DNA from: Defluviitaleaceae bacterium
Lineage (GTDB): Bacteria > Bacillota > Clostridia > Lachnospirales > WQUN01
Direction: 5' to 3'
NCBI GenBank assembly: GCA_009781725.1
Contig: WQVF01000001.1
Coordinates: 62,001 to 126,000 of the forward strand
DNA length: 64,000 nt
Shown one piece after another: positions 63,186 to 64,000 of the stretch (position 1 is the stretch's first letter; every line of letters begins with the position of its first letter). The notes under the pieces were generated by a model. That model saw only the letters and a program-made list of their open reading frames with translations. It did no database searches and was not told the origin of the DNA. The translations under genes were made by a program, and so were the position numbers.

Positions 63186-64000
63186 GATATCTCCTGGATA
63201 CTTTGTTCTGCAACCCAATCCATAATCAATCGCATTTCAACCGGTGCAATCTGGCTATACCGTTGCCCATATTCGCCATCCCCCAATTGCCCAAAATGAT
63301 TATCCCCCCAAGCCCAAAGGCTGTTATCTTCTTTTGTTACAATTGTATATGCATGCCAGTCCCAATTTTTCCCGACCGAAACATTGATTACATTATCCAT
63401 TATATGAATGGGTGTATGGCTATTATCCTGTGTACCATCTCCAAGCTGGCCCCAAGAATTATGCCCCCATGCCCAAAGACTGTTATCGGACCGTATTGCC
63501 ATTGAGTGTCCATAACCTGTAAAAGCGGCAATTACATCATCCATAACATGTATAGGTGAAGCAATAGTATCAAAGTTGCCAACTCCAAGCTGCCCCCACT
63601 CATTATGCCCCCATGCCCATAAACTGTTATTACTGCATATGGCTAAAGAATGCCGCCCTCCGGCAGAGGCAGAGATAATATCTTCCATAATCTTGACAGG
63701 GATAGTACTGTCTTCAAACTCTCCCGTACCAAGTGCACCTGCAATACCCCAACCCCACGTCCATAGCGTCCCGTCTAACTGGATAGCCATTGTATGACGC
63801 TCGCCAGCATAGACATACGCAACATTATCCATAATCCGCATCGGTACATGCTGGCCATAGTAGGTGCCGTTTCCAAGCTTTCCTGTGCAATTACATCCCC
63901 AGCCCCATAGAATGTTATCCGAGCATATTGCCATGGTATGCATTCCTCCAGTAGAAACGGAGATTATGCCATCCATAATAAAAATCGGCTCTGCCCGCAT
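63182..64000 (-). CDS. RCC1-repeat protein (5' end beyond window)
   Basis: 272 residues visible; the Met at the window edge is probably internal. At least five RCC1-type blades of about 50 residues with the recurring core HSLAICSNNSLWAWGHNEWG followed by QLGxG, and I-x-MDDVI strands between, i.e. most of a seven-bladed propeller. Bacterial RCC1 proteins are usually surface or interaction modules; any signal peptide lies off the window. It is translationally coupled (ATGA) to the ABC exporter gene downstream. Confidence 0.9.
   Translation of the reverse strand: MRAEPIFIMDGIISVSTGGMHTMAICSDNILWGWGCNCTGKLGNGTYYGQHVPMRIMDNVAYVYAGERHTMAIQLDGTLWTWGWGIAGALGTGEFEDSTIPVKIMEDIISASAGGRHSLAICSNNSLWAWGHNEWGQLGVGNFDTIASPIHVMDDVIAAFTGYGHSMAIRSDNSLWAWGHNSWGQLGDGTQDNSHTPIHIMDNVINVSVGKNWDWHAYTIVTKEDNSLWAWGDNHFGQLGDGEYGQRYSQIAPVEMRLIMDWVAEQSIQEIS

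Overview
The window reads as chromosomal DNA of an anaerobic, endospore-forming Bacillota (Clostridia-like) that specialises in carbohydrates. The reasons are a complete SpoIVB sporulation protease, AddA, WalJ/YycJ, a DUF368 lipid-carrier transporter, VanW and NlpC/P60 wall proteins, GGAGG-type ribosome binding sites, and many LplA/LplB/YtcP-type sugar ABC systems. I cannot name the species.

Layout. 1-4.5 kb: the 3' end of an alpha-2-macroglobulin-like protein, a VanW lipoprotein, a DUF368 membrane protein and an SH3-NlpC/P60 hydrolase. 4.5-8.5 kb: an agaS-like SIS isomerase plus PfkB kinase pair, a HAD phosphatase and a threonine aldolase. 8.5-18 kb: a minus-strand run murA-walJ-addA-unknown-mannitol dehydrogenase family-trmL. 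18.3-19.5 kb: spoIVB behind a sigma-F-like promoter. 19.5-36.7 kb: two linked sugar loci, each with an AraC-type regulator, a binding lipoprotein and two permeases, carrying cytoplasmic GH35 beta-galactosidase, GH95 alpha-fucosidase, GH27 alpha-galactosidase and a PHP hydrolase. The likely job is import and stepwise trimming of galactosylated and fucosylated oligosaccharides. 36.8 kb: an atypical tRNA-Val.

37-55 kb is the most unusual region. It has two DUF1861 (GT108-related) propeller enzymes, a LacI-type regulator, two solute-binding proteins (one an 890-residue fusion with jelly-roll modules), two permease pairs, the only sugar-ABC ATPase in the window, an NHL-propeller/Yip1 membrane protein, a membrane-anchored DUF5696 protein and an unrecognised 451-residue protein. 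A 20-bp operator-like sequence occurs at the first DUF1861 promoter and at the binding-protein promoter, with one half at the second DUF1861 promoter, so the region is probably one regulon for an unidentified glycan.

55-64 kb: an AEC transporter, a two-repeat lipoprotein, a CTP synthase whose glutaminase has lost both its catalytic Cys and His, a GNAT protein, an AsnRS with an altered motif 2, a frameshifted ABC exporter and an RCC1-repeat protein running off the right edge.

Cutting across everything are dispersed palindromes: a TATAG...CTATA family (five members of about 104-116 bp plus two mini forms) that sits in 5' leaders, in an operon, and at two gene ends where it encodes the C-terminus; and GTCATCC...GGATGAC palindromes, one of them inserted in frame in addA. 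I found no transposase, integrase, CRISPR array, rRNA or replication origin.
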